A stretch of 64,000 nucleotides of DNA from Clostridium sp. CAG:354_28_25 (lineage in GTDB: Bacteria > Bacillota > Clostridia > TANB77 > CAG-508), in contig MNRL01000018.1 of NCBI GenBank assembly GCA_001915925.1, positions 19,163 through 83,162 of the forward strand, read 5' to 3'. Positions 15,342 to 25,890 of this stretch are shown in pieces (positions within the stretch are counted from its first letter, which is position 1; each line of letters opens with the position of its first letter). A program made the position numbers and the translations under genes. A model generated the notes under the pieces. The model was not told where the DNA came from, made no database searches, and worked only from the letters and a program-made list of their open reading frames with translations.

Positions 15342-17960
15342 ATGGCACAAAAGATTGAAGAATTCGATATAAAAAAAGAATATGGAAATATAGCGCTAAC
15401 TAATAAAAATGACTTTATAAATAAATATAAGGTAAACATGGCTGGATTAACAGCTTCACAAGTAGCTGAAAATCAAAAAAAATATGGCACAAATCAAATA
15501 AGTGGTGCTAAACCTAAACGTTGGTATCATTACTTTTTTGAAAGCTTATTTAGTCCATTTAACGCAATACTTTTAGGTATAGCATTAGTTTTAATTTATA
15601 CAGATATTATTTTACCTGCTATTCCAAACCCTGCCAATATAATAGTTATTATTTGTTTGGTTCTTATTAGTACTTTTCTTGAATTTTTTGAGGAATATCG
15701 TTCTAACAAAGCAGCCGAAAAATTAAAAGAAATGGTAGAAACAAAAGGTTCTGTAATAAGAAATGGCAAAAAAGAAAAAATTCCTTTTAAAGACTTTACT
15801 GTAGGTGATATTGTTTCACTATCTGCTGGGGATTTAGTTCCTGCAGATTTAAGAATACTAGAAGCCAAAGACTTATTTGTTGGACAATCATCTATTACTG
15901 GTGAATCTGACTCTATAAAAAAAGTTCCAGATTCTGAACTAAAGTCAATTGATGAATTAGAAAGCATAACTGATCTAGATGATATATGTTTTATGGGAAC
16001 AAATGTTGTGAGTGGCTCTGCCAAATGTGTTGTGGTAAAAGTTGCAGACGATACCTATTTTGGTAAAGTCGCACATACAATTACATCTGGTAAGCCAAAG
16101 ACAGAATTTCAAAAAGGAATTGAAAATATAAGTAAATTATTAACTAAATTCATGCTATTTATGATTCCACTTACTTTTATAGTTAATGCTTGGAAACATG
16201 ATTTACTAGTAGCTTTTACTTTTTCTGTTGCAATAGCAATAGGAATTACACCTTTACTACTCCCTGTAATTCTTTCTTCTTGTTTATCTAAAGGTGCTGT
16301 AAGAATGTCTAAAAAGAAAACTATTGTAAAAAAACTAGATTCTGTTGAAAGTTTTGGTTCTATGAATGTCTTTTGTACAGATAAAACAGGAACTTTAACA
16401 GAAGATAAAATAGTTCTAGAAAAATACTTAGATATCCATGGGGATGAAGATATTGAAGTATTAGAAGATGCATTTTTAAACTCTTATCATCAAACCGGCT
16501 TAGATGGAAATATAGATAAAGCAGTTATTTCGCGTGCATTAGAAAATGGCTTAGACCATTTAAAAGATGACTATGCAGTTGTTGATGAGATTCCATTTGA
16601 TTTCACTAGAAGAATGCTATCTGTTATAGTTACAGATAAATCAAGTCATTTAAAAATGATTACAAAAGGTGCTGTAGAAGAAATTTTAAATATTTGCACA
16701 AAAGTATCTTATAAAGATGAAATTTCTAATATTACACCAGAAATAAAAAAGAACATAAAAAAAATATCTACAGATTTAAATAAAGATGGTTTAAGAGTTA
16801 TCGCTGTTTGTGAAAAAGATGTTACTGGTAAAGCAAATTTTGATGTAAGTGACGAATCTAATATGATTCTTACAGGATTCATTGGCTTCTTAGATCCACC
16901 TAAAGAGTCTGCAGCTATGGCAATAAAACGTATGAACGAAGCTGGAATTAGAGTTATAGTTTTAACAGGAGACAATGCAGAAGTTACAAGCTGTATATGT
17001 AAAAAAGTTGGTATAAAAACAAGCAAAATTGTTCTTGGAAGCGATATTGACAAATTGCCTGATAATGGTGTAATTAGACTTTTAAAAAGAAAACACAATG
17101 TTTTTGCAAAATTATCACCTATTCAAAAAGCAAGAATTATTCGTTTATTAAAAACAAGTGGTAATGTTGTAGGATATATGGGTGATGGCATTAATGATAC
17201 ACCTTCTCTTACTAATTCAGATGTTGGTGTCTCTGTAGACACTGCTGTTGATATTGCAAAAGAAACTGCAGATATTATTTTACTTGAAAAAGATTTAAAT
17301 GTTTTATTAGATGGTGTTACAGAAGGAAGAAAAACGTTTTCTAACTTATTAAAATACATTAAACTTGCTGTAAGCTTTAACTTTGGTGAAGTTATATCTG
17401 TATTGATTGCAAGTGTTTTATTACCATTCTTCCCTATAACACCAATACAATTACTTGTACAAAGTCTTTTATATGACATTGGACAATTGACATTACCTTT
17501 TGATAATGTTGACTCAGATGCTTTAAAGAAACCTAGAAAATGGAGTATGCAAGCAATTAAAAGATTTATGATTGCAATGGGACCTTTAAGTTCTTGTTTT
17601 GATTTAATTGTATTTGCTATGTTATGGTTTGTATTTAAATTAGGACCTGCTGATGCAGCATTATTCCAAACAATATGGTTCTCTTATGGTATAATATCTA
17701 ATTTATTTGGATTGCATATTATTAGAACTGCTAAAGTTCCATTTATACAAAGTAATGCAGCAAAACCAGTATATATGTCATCTATAATAGTATCATTACT
17801 TGCAATTTTAGTTCCATTTACTCCATTAGGAGCTGCAATTGGATTAGTTGCAATTCCATTAAAATATATGGCATTAATCTTCCTAACACCAGTTGTTTAT
17901 TGTATAATTGCTCAATTTGCAAAACATAGATATATTAAAAAATATGGTGAATGGTTATAA
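15342..17960 (+). CDS. P-type ATPase, MgtA-like (type IIIB) with altered M4 motif
   Basis: An 872-residue P-type ATPase. Signatures include TGES (phosphatase loop), the phosphorylation site FCTDKTGTLT near residue 346, the KGA and GDGINDTPSL motifs. MgtA-type markers are YGTNQIS, QTGLDGNIDKAV, EIPFDFTRRMLSV and QSLLYDIGQLTLPFDNVD. The family imports Mg2+. The M4 segment, TPEMLP in characterised MgtA/MgtB, is TPLLLP here near residue 302, so the conserved acidic residue is absent and the ion is uncertain. AGGAGGAGG precedes ATG 15342. Only 67 bases separate it from the gene upstream, leaving no room for an M-box riboswitch, so it may be cotranscribed. Confidence 0.9.
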   Translation: MAQKIEEFDIKKEYGNIALTNKNDFINKYKVNMAGLTASQVAENQKKYGTNQISGAKPKRWYHYFFESLFSPFNAILLGIALVLIYTDIILPAIPNPANIIVIICLVLISTFLEFFEEYRSNKAAEKLKEMVETKGSVIRNGKKEKIPFKDFTVGDIVSLSAGDLVPADLRILEAKDLFVGQSSITGESDSIKKVPDSELKSIDELESITDLDDICFMGTNVVSGSAKCVVVKVADDTYFGKVAHTITSGKPKTEFQKGIENISKLLTKFMLFMIPLTFIVNAWKHDLLVAFTFSVAIAIGITPLLLPVILSSCLSKGAVRMSKKKTIVKKLDSVESFGSMNVFCTDKTGTLTEDKIVLEKYLDIHGDEDIEVLEDAFLNSYHQTGLDGNIDKAVISRALENGLDHLKDDYAVVDEIPFDFTRRMLSVIVTDKSSHLKMITKGAVEEILNICTKVSYKDEISNITPEIKKNIKKISTDLNKDGLRVIAVCEKDVTGKANFDVSDESNMILTGFIGFLDPPKESAAMAIKRMNEAGIRVIVLTGDNAEVTSCICKKVGIKTSKIVLGSDIDKLPDNGVIRLLKRKHNVFAKLSPIQKARIIRLLKTSGNVVGYMGDGINDTPSLTNSDVGVSVDTAVDIAKETADIILLEKDLNVLLDGVTEGRKTFSNLLKYIKLAVSFNFGEVISVLIASVLLPFFPITPIQLLVQSLLYDIGQLTLPFDNVDSDALKKPRKWSMQAIKRFMIAMGPLSSCFDLIVFAMLWFVFKLGPADAALFQTIWFSYGIISNLFGLHIIRTAKVPFIQSNAAKPVYMSSIIVSLLAILVPFTPLGAAIGLVAIPLKYMALIFLTPVVYCIIAQFAKHRYIKKYGEWL

Positions 17961-17975
17961 TTGGTATTTTGAACA

Positions 17976-17993
17976 GGGATTTGGGGACGTTCC
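17976..17993. repeat. REP-like half-element, family A copy 3
   Basis: GGGATTTGGGGACGTTCC without its inverted partner, directly after the P-type ATPase gene. Confidence 0.55.
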
Positions 17994-18036
17994 TTTCATA
18001 TTTGCTTAACTAAAATATGAATTCACTCCCATAAAC

Positions 18037-18082
18037 AAAAGCACTTTAAAGTGATATATATCACCTTAAAAGTGCTTTTTTA
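18037..18082. terminator. Bidirectional terminator
   Basis: AAAAGCACTTT...AAAGTGCTTTTTT with an inner GTGATATATATCAC palindrome, between the convergent ATPase gene (+) and the giant surface gene (-). Confidence 0.85.
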
Positions 18083-18109
18083 GTTATTTGTAATTTTCCG
18101 TTTGGATTA

Positions 18110-21100
18110 CTATTTCTTATTTATTTTTTTCTTTTGTCTTTTAGTAAGTACTACTGCATATCTTAATGTTATTGTTTCTAATGCTACTAATGCAATTAAT
18201 GCAATTATTAAGCCTATTGGTAATTCTCCTGTTTCTACAGAGATTATTACATTTGCATTTGATGTATTATCTTTATCATTGTTATCTCCAAATCCTGGTA
18301 CATTTCCTGTTTCTACTAATTTTACTTCATTAGCCTTTTCTCCCATATTCTCTCCAGTTTGTTCCCAGTTTAATAATACTGTATATTCTTTTGTCTCTCC
18401 TACTCCTAGCTCTGGTATTACCTTTATTAATTTTCCTTCTTGTTCTTCCCATGTTCCGTCATTATTTGCTAGGCTCATTCCTTCTGGAATGTTCTCTTCT
18501 ATTGTTGCGTTTCCTCTTACTTCTCCTGTGTTATTTACTTTTATCTTGTATTCTACTTGTACACTTGTACTTTCTGTAGATTTTCTGTAAATTTCTACTT
18601 TTTCTAGTTTTCCATTTGTTGGAGCTCTTCTTTCACCATTTACTATTATTCCTGTTATTTCTTTTTCTACTCCTATGTTAAATGGTTTAGCTTGGTAGTA
18701 ATAATATAATTCTATCGTATTATTTACTACATCGTTTCCTTCTTCGTCTTTTACGATTTCTACTTTCATAGTTCCGTTTGGCTCTTCTGGACTTTCGATT
18801 AATGTGTAATACTCGAATTCTTTTGCTGTTGTTTCGTATTTATCTTGATTATATCCTTCTATTACTATTTGGCTATTTTGTAGTTCTCCCGTTTCTGGAT
18901 TTATCTCTTCTAATTCTTTTCCTGTTGCCTTTTCTACATAGTGTACTATTACTTTTGCTGGTTGATTATAGTAGTAATTTACTACTATTTTTTCTTCTGT
19001 CATTGTTCCTTTTGCGTTTTCTGGTAATACATTATTTCCATCTTTATCTGTTGTAGCTACTATGTAGCTTAAGAAGTTTTTAGATGGTATATCGTATTCA
19101 TCTCCTACATGTCCTTCATGCAATGTTGGCTTTTCTAATTCTTCACCTGTTCTTATATCTATATGGTGTTCTTCTACTCCGGCTGATTTCTTTGCATAAT
19201 AGTATGTTACAACTGTTCTGTTATTTGTTATATTTCCTTCTTCGTCTGTTTCTACTACCATTGTTCCATTTGCATTTGAAGGTACTTCTATTAAATCATA
19301 TCCTTCAAATGTTTTTTGCTCTGTTGTATATTCATCTCCTTCGTGTTTAGTTTTATCTATTATTTGTTCTGTTAAAGGTTCTCCTGTTAATTTATCTATG
19401 TAGTTTACTTCTAACACTGCTTTTTTGATGTAATAGTAATTTACTGTTACTAGTTCTTCTCCCATTGTTCCTTTTGCATTTTCTGGAAGCTTACTTTCTA
19501 CTAAATCATATCCTTCAAATTCTTTGCTTGGTATGTTGTAGTCTTCTCCTACTTGTACATCATGGCTTTCTGTATATAATACTTTTCCTGTTTTATCATC
19601 TATGTGGTTTTCTATTAATCCTGTATATACTGGTTCATAGTAGTAGATTAGTGTTTGTTCTTCTTTTGTCATCTCTATTGTTGTCTTTTCTGGAATTTCT
19701 ACTAATTTGTATCCCACAAAGTCTTTTGAATTTGTTACAAATTTATCTCCTACTAGACCTTCTTGTGTATATGGTTCTTCTAGGTCTTTTACTATTTCGT
19801 GTGTTTCTGGATTTCTTTCCACATACCTTACTGTTGCTTTTGTATTTTGTAGATAATAGTATGTTACTGTTATATCTTGTAATGTCATATTTCCTGTTTT
19901 ATTACCACTGTCACTAACTAAAGTATATGTTTTTCCGTCTTTCTCGATTGTTTCTTTTCTATGTTCTGTATCTGTATTGTAACTGTCGTCTACATATCCT
20001 GTTATTTGCTCTTGACTGCTTAATACAACATTATTGCTATCATCTGCGTCGTTATCTTTTTCCAAATAATTTATTAATACTTTTGCTGGTTTTAATCTGT
20101 AATAATATATTACTTCTTGTGGTTTTTCTTCGTTGTATTTTTCTATTGTTCCTGTAGCATTTGCTGGTAATTTTTCTGCTACAAGTTCATATTTTTCATT
20201 TATGTTTTTAGCTTCTTCTGTAGTATATGGATCTCCTTCTTTTCCTTCTATTACTACATCTTGAACTTCTTGTCCTTGAGTATCTGGAACTCTTGTTGTT
20301 GTAGTACTTCCGTCTGTATTCATTATGTAATGATGTACTGTTACTTTTCCATATTTATTTGTATTTGTTACTGTTTTATCTGCAACTACGCTATCATAGT
20401 ATTTTAAGTCACCTTCTGTTTTTTCTTCTTCTTTTAATGTATATACTATCTCTTGTTTATTTACATCATATTTTGGAAGGTTTTCGAATATATCATTCCA
20501 TTTATTTGGATTTGTGCTATCTTGTGTTGTTGTACTTCCTTGTGTTCCTGGTTTTGCTAATTCTTTTGTATATTCGCTTCCATCACTTCCAGTTAACTTA
20601 AATACTACTCTTGTTGGACGTTTTCCTAATTTGTCTGAGTCATCTTCCCATATTTTACTTACTGGGATGTTTACTACAGATTTTATTACTGTTTCTGCTG
20701 TTGTTGTTACTCCTTCACTTCTCTTTTCTGGTGTTAGTAATTTTAATCGTCCATTTACTCTGTTTTCTATTTCTGTATTTCTATCATCTACATTTTTATA
20801 TACTACTTTTATTGTTTTGTTTACTTCTATTTTTCCACTTTCTACTTGTGTATAAGTGTCTATTCCTTCTACTACTTCTACCCATGTTATTGTATTATTA
20901 GCTTCGTTATATGTTCCTCCTGCTAACTCTGATTTTGTAGTATCTATTGGATATGGCAATTCATCTACTATTGTTATTTGTGCTTTTCCAATATAATCTT
21001 CTACCTGGGTAGTATATTTTATTTTGTATTCTATCTCTGCTGAAGGATTTTCTATTGCTTGTGTTGCTGTCTTTTCTATTTGTTCATCTATTATATTTGG

Positions 21101-23515
21101 CTCTACCTTTTTATATTCATATGTTACTTCTGTTAGCTTATCTATCATTGTTCCTTCCCAGTTGTCTGTTCTTGTTACATATTCATAATTTGCTGGTATT
21201 TCTTCACTTACTTCGGTAGTATAACTATCTCCATACTTTCCTGTTCCTTCTGCTGGAATGACTACATCTGGTGCAATTTTTTCTCTTGTTTCTGTATCTA
21301 TATGATGTACTATTACTCCTGCTGAATCCTTCACTCTATAGTAATATGTTACTACTGTTTCTGTTGGTGTATATACTCCTGTTGCATTTGAAGGCACTTC
21401 TACTAATTCATATTTGTCATTTAGCTCTTCTTGGCTTATTGCATTTGTTGTATATTCTTCATTTTCTTTACCTTCATATTTTTCATCCTTTGCTTGTTCT
21501 CCATTTTCAAGTAATACAGGAGTTTCTGTTCCTTCTATATAATGATGTACTATTAATGGGATATCTTTTTCCTCATAATAATATGTTACTTCTTGTAACC
21601 CAGATTTATATGTTCCTGTTGCATTTGCTGGTAATACAAGATTTCCTTCTGTATCCTCTTCTAGTTGATATTTTTCTAGGTCTAAATGTGGTGATGTTGC
21701 ATATGTTTCATCTATTTTGCCTTCTAATAGCTCATCTTCTGCTACTTTTGTCGTTGTATATTCTCCTTCTACTGTTTTTAGATAGTGATGTACAAGTACT
21801 TTTGCTTTTCCCATATTTGAAATAGTTACTTCATGATTTCCATCTGCTCTGAACTCTATTTCTATTGGTGTTTCTAATAATTCATATCCTTCTGGTGCTT
21901 CTATTTCTGTTATTTGATATTTTCCAAATGGTATTTGAGTTATCGCTTGTCCTTCACTATTTGTTGTTACTTCTGTATGATATAGCTCTGAATCGTTTAG
22001 AGTTATTTTTATACTATTTACAGTAAATTTATCTTCACCAATACTTGTTGATGAATTTTTATAATATCCTAAGTGCAAGTAATACATTTGTCCACCTTGT
22101 AGGACTGTAGTGTAATCTTGGGCATCTTGTTCTCCAGAAATATATATAAATCTTACTGAACTTGTATTGTTTGTGCTATATGACACTCTATCTGTAGTAG
22201 TTGTTACTGTTGCATATCCATAATCACTACTCTGGCTTGATACTTGTGCATTTACTATCAAATTATATTTACCTGTATATTCTGTTAAATCTATTGGTAT
22301 ATATGAATTAGCTGTGGTATTATCTATTCCTTGATTGTTTGATTCGTATCCACCATTTTCATTTTGTATAAAATTATATGTTGAACCATTAGCACCATAT
22401 ACTTTTATACTATTTATAACTACTTGGTCTGCTCCTGTATCTACACTGCTATCTTTTCTATATCCTAAATGTAAATAATATGTATTTCCACCAGTTAGTG
22501 CATTTGATGTATAGTCTTTTGCTGTTGTTACTGAGCTTGAAGTTCCTGATATATACATAAATCTTCCATTTGTATTGCTATATGTCGGTGCTGATGCACT
22601 AGTTGTTATTGTTGCATATCCATAATCTGGACTTTCACTATACACTTGTGCATTTACTACCACTACATATTCTCCTTCTAGTCCAGTTAAATCAATTGGT
22701 ATATATGAATTTGCTGTTGTATTTTGTTTTCCACTACTTCCGCCATTAGCTGTTTGATATGTTTTACTGTTTGTTGGAGTTAATGTTCCATCATCGTTTT
22801 GTACAAAATGATATGTTCCATTATTTGTTAATTCTCCTTGTACTCCTAATATTTCATTTTCTAAATCCGCTTCTACATATTCTGCACCGTTTGCAACTAT
22901 TTCGCCTATTACATTTTCTGGTTCTGTTCTTTCTTCTATTTGTTCTAGTTTAAATGTTGCTCCTTGTAATGGATTTTGTGTTTTGCTATCTACTTTATTT
23001 ATTATTAGTTTATTATCTTTTAATGCATATGCTACTTCGATATGTTTGTCCTCTGTCATATTAGTAAATTGTGGCATTGTATATGTTCCATCTTCATTTT
23101 CTTCAAATTGCCATTCTTGTCCATTTACTGTTATTCCTATAATTTCGTAATTTGTGTCTGGTGTCATTATTATTTCTTTTGTGTTTGACTCACCATATTT
23201 TACGGTTTCATACGGTTTCAAATCTTCCCCGGAAATATTTCCACCTTTTGTACCATCAATTTCTTTTACATCTGTTGTTATTTTGAATTCTTTTCTACTA
23301 TTTTCTACTGTTAGTTCTTGGATTTCTGGTACGCCTGTATATGCACTCATTTTCAATATAATTCCATCATAAGCACCTTTTGTTAGTATACTACTCTTAT
23401 CACTTATAAATTTTCCTTCATCATTACTGCCAGAATAAGATGGATATCCAAAATATCCAGCCAATACATATTGTCCGTTTTTGTCTTCTTCCAGTGCATT
23501 TATTTTAATATTTCC
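18110..23515 (-). CDS. Giant surface protein, part 3 of 3: Cna_B, MucBP repeats, membrane anchor
   Basis: About 1,801 residues from GGA at 23515, after the second CGG shift. It opens by finishing the propeller repeats (GNIKINALEEDKNGQYVLAGYF). Next come a Cna_B-type domain (LIINKVDSKTQNPLQGATFK), split by two inserted modules of about 130 residues (each with TANSYIPIDL and YYLHLGY), and its end (EIEAPEGYEL). Ten MucBP-type repeats of 70-90 residues follow, each starting like VHHYI or VNYID and ending VTYYY; a DUF11-like and another Cna_B domain are inserted after repeat 3. A final DUF11-like domain precedes SVETGE, a hydrophobic span and KRQKKKINKK. There is no signal peptide at this part's own first start (TTG 23464), which fits its being a continuation. 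It probably binds mucus glycans. Confidence 0.85.
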   Translation of the reverse strand, partial: GNIKINALEEDKNGQYVLAGYFGYPSYSGSNDEGKFISDKSSILTKGAYDGIILKMSAYTGVPEIQELTVENSRKEFKITTDVKEIDGTKGGNISGEDLKPYETVKYGESNTKEIIMTPDTNYEIIGITVNGQEWQFEENEDGTYTMPQFTNMTEDKHIEVAYALKDNKLIINKVDSKTQNPLQGATFKLEQIEERTEPENVIGEIVANGAEYVEADLENEILGVQGELTNNGTYHFVQNDDGTLTPTNSKTYQTANGGSSGKQNTTANSYIPIDLTGLEGEYVVVVNAQVYSESPDYGYATITTSASAPTYSNTNGRFMYISGTSSSVTTAKDYTSNALTGGNTYYLHLGYRKDSSVDTGADQVVINSIKVYGANGSTYNFIQNENGGYESNNQGIDNTTANSYIPIDLTEYTGKYNLIVNAQVSSQSSDYGYATVTTTTDRVSYSTNNTSSVRFIYISGEQDAQDYTTVLQGGQMYYLHLGYYKNSSTSIGEDKFTVNSIKITLNDSELYHTEVTTNSEGQAITQIPFGKYQITEIEAPEGYELLETPIEIEFRADGNHEVTISNMGKAKVLVHHYLKTVEGEYTTTKVAEDELLEGKIDETYATSPHLDLEKYQLEEDTEGNLVLPANATGTYKSGLQEVTYYYEEKDIPLIVHHYIEGTETPVLLENGEQAKDEKYEGKENEEYTTNAISQEELNDKYELVEVPSNATGVYTPTETVVTYYYRVKDSAGVIVHHIDTETREKIAPDVVIPAEGTGKYGDSYTTEVSEEIPANYEYVTRTDNWEGTMIDKLTEVTYEYKKVEPNIIDEQIEKTATQAIENPSAEIEYKIKYTTQVEDYIGKAQITIVDELPYPIDTTKSELAGGTYNEANNTITWVEVVEGIDTYTQVESGKIEVNKTIKVVYKNVDDRNTEIENRVNGRLKLLTPEKRSEGVTTTAETVIKSVVNIPVSKIWEDDSDKLGKRPTRVVFKLTGSDGSEYTKELAKPGTQGSTTTQDSTNPNKWNDIFENLPKYDVNKQEIVYTLKEEEKTEGDLKYYDSVVADKTVTNTNKYGKVTVHHYIMNTDGSTTTTRVPDTQGQEVQDVVIEGKEGDPYTTEEAKNINEKYELVAEKLPANATGTIEKYNEEKPQEVIYYYRLKPAKVLINYLEKDNDADDSNNVVLSSQEQITGYVDDSYNTDTEHRKETIEKDGKTYTLVSDSGNKTGNMTLQDITVTYYYLQNTKATVRYVERNPETHEIVKDLEEPYTQEGLVGDKFVTNSKDFVGYKLVEIPEKTTIEMTKEEQTLIYYYEPVYTGLIENHIDDKTGKVLYTESHDVQVGEDYNIPSKEFEGYDLVESKLPENAKGTMGEELVTVNYYYIKKAVLEVNYIDKLTGEPLTEQIIDKTKHEGDEYTTEQKTFEGYDLIEVPSNANGTMVVETDEEGNITNNRTVVTYYYAKKSAGVEEHHIDIRTGEELEKPTLHEGHVGDEYDIPSKNFLSYIVATTDKDGNNVLPENAKGTMTEEKIVVNYYYNQPAKVIVHYVEKATGKELEEINPETGELQNSQIVIEGYNQDKYETTAKEFEYYTLIESPEEPNGTMKVEIVKDEEGNDVVNNTIELYYYYQAKPFNIGVEKEITGIIVNGERRAPTNGKLEKVEIYRKSTESTSVQVEYKIKVNNTGEVRGNATIEENIPEGMSLANNDGTWEEQEGKLIKVIPELGVGETKEYTVLLNWEQTGENMGEKANEVKLVETGNVPGFGDNNDKDNTSNANVIISVETGELPIGLIIALIALVALETITLRYAVVLTKRQKKKINKK

Positions 23516-23516
23516 G
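23514..23516 (-). other. +1 frameshift site at CGG (giant surface protein, second)
   Basis: GCA AAG CGG AAA TAT TAA in the zero frame. Dropping the C gives AAG, GGA (Gly), AAT, ATT and resumes the repeat pattern with GNIKI. Confidence 0.8.
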
Positions 23517-25889
23517 CTTTGCTTTCAATGCATCTACTAATTGTATATTCCCATTCGAATCATATTTTACTATAAATTTTTGTCCACTTAATGTTGATTC
23601 TCCAATTTTTACATTATTTCCAGAACCTCCTATAGCAATATAGTTACCATTAGCAGTCTGTTTAACAACATCTATATATGTTGTAGTATTATAACTCAAT
23701 GTAGTTCCCCATACTGCTTTATCATTTTTATCAAATTTAATAATCATTCCATCTGTATCTCTACTATTATTAGATTCAAGTTTTATATCATCTAACTCTA
23801 AAGTGCCAGAAAAAGATCCTCCTAATATAAATCCACCATCGGTAGTAATATTTACATTAGTTATTGATTCTCCTAATTCCTTTCGCCATATCACTTCTCC
23901 ATTCTTATTAAATTTAAATATTTTTCCTTTTGAATCACTTATGGTACGACCAAATAATATAAAAGAATCATTATTATATGTCTCTATCTGGACATCATTT
24001 AATTCATCAAAATTTTTTGCCCATTCCACATTTCCATCCTTATCATATTTTATTAAAAAAGAATTCTTTATCCCCGTAGTTGTTAATTCTATGTTGCCTA
24101 CTTTTATTTTTCCATAGAAATATCCAGCGACAATAATTCCTCCATCTTTTGTTGAATCTACTGTTCGTATGTAATTACTATTGTCTCCCTCTATCATTTT
24201 TGCCCATTTTACATTTCCAATTTCATCAAACTTTATTATCATACCATTTGAATCGCATGTTCCAATAAGCCTAATTCCATCCAAATCAATAATACTTTTT
24301 GTCGAACTACTATTAAAATACCCAACTGCTACAAGTTGCCCATCAGAGGTTTCAGTAACATCTTTTATATAATCTTCATAACGAGATCCAATTGTTCTTG
24401 CCCATATAACTTCTAGATTTTTATCATATTTTGCTACCATTCCATCACTATATTTCGAACCATAGCTAATACTACTATTATTTTCTATCTTTATACTATC
24501 ACTTAATTCAATATAATCAGATTCATAATCACCACCAATGAAAAATCCTCCATCTTTTGTTTGTATTAATTCATTTATGTAGTCATCTTCATTTCCTCCA
24601 CACTGATTTATATGATTAATTTGAGTACTACTCATCTCTCCTTCAGAATATTGTGCAATAATAGCATCGCTGGAACCGTAATTATCTAATATTGTATTTC
24701 CCGCATAAAATTTATTTGATGTTAAACTACCAGCTACTATATATTTTTCTTTTTCTATTTCTATTACAGAAGTCACATCAACTATATTTTGAGTATATGC
24801 TTTTTCTATTTTCATACTGCTATTCATTTTTATCAAAAAGCCTAAATTTTCTTTAGCATTATTATTTTCTAATAACTTATTATTATCTGAACTAATTATT
24901 CCATTAAAATATCCAACAAGAACATATCCTCCATCTTCAGTTGAATTTATCGCTTCTAATGAAACTGTACTTGTGCTCAAAATTGTAGAAACATACTCAA
25001 AAACGCCATCGCTATTAAAGCTTATCATCATTCCGGCTGAATTATTAGTATTATTTTCTAATTTTTTTGTTTCGTTAATTATTATTGATGTAGAATTGAA
25101 ATTTCCAGTCATTATAAATTTCCCATCTATTGTTTGTATAACTTCAGTAACACTTTCTTTAGAATCTCCTCCTATACTTTTAGCCCATATTACTTCTCCT
25201 GTACTACTGTATTTTATTATTGCAATATCTTGTGAGCCTTTACTTTTCAAGGTTGTATTACCTACACTGCATTCTCCATTAAAATCGCTTACTACAATGT
25301 AATCTCTATTCTCTGTCTCTCTTGCAAATATATTAATTGGATAAACATATCCTGAAACATTTTCATTTAAAATATTTTTCCATTCAATTCCACCATCTTT
25401 ATTGTATTTTATAATTATTCCTTTAGGTGTTCCTTCTATGCTTCCATTTCTGTAATAACCTGTGGCTATGCAACCTCCATCACTAGTAGCAGTGATTGAA
25501 GTAATGTAATCCCACCATCCATCAGTGGTTGATTGTGCCCACTGTATATCTCCAAACTCATTATATTTTATTATCATTCCATCATATCCAGAGTCATTCT
25601 CTAATATATTACCATTCCCTAATTGTATATCACTTAAGAAATAGCCTCCGATAATATATCCATTATCTTCTGTTTGAGCAACTGATGTTATATAATCTTC
25701 TTTTTCTCCCCCTATGGTTTTAAGCCATTCTATTTCACAATTCCTATTATATTTAATTAGCATTCCGTCATCTTCACCATTTCCAGTATTATTGGTACCA
25801 TATAATTGTTCTCCGTCAAAATGACCTACACCTAACATTCCGCCATCCGAGGTTTTTATAACTTGTTCTAATTTATCTGAACTAGTACC
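23517..25889 (-). CDS. Giant surface protein, part 2 of 3: beta-propeller-like repeats
   Basis: About 791 residues in the middle frame, from GGT at 25889 to AAG before the second CGG. It consists of more than ten repeats of about 60-75 residues with the pattern TxDGGYIVGGYF-G----L-N--S-DGMIIKYN--GN--WA--IGG---DYI. This is typical of repeats that fold as beta-propeller blades on bacterial surface proteins. The nominal first ATG (25895) has no usable ribosome site: the sequence before it is coding sequence of part 1. There is no signal peptide. In the zero frame the segment ends KAKRKY-stop. It connects the Cna_B stalk of part 1 to the MucBP region of part 3. Confidence 0.82.
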
Positions 25890-25890
25890 G
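25888..25890 (-). other. +1 frameshift site at CGG (giant surface protein, first)
   Basis: TAT GGA CGG TAC TAG in the zero frame. Dropping the C gives GGA, GGT (Gly), ACT, AGT and continues WAENYG-GTSSDKLEQV. Confidence 0.8.

Noticed and set aside
18110..18260. LPxTG-type sortase signal at the end of the giant protein
   Set aside because: SVETGE precedes the hydrophobic tail, but the Leu-Pro or Asn-Pro part of known motifs is missing; recorded only as a membrane anchor.
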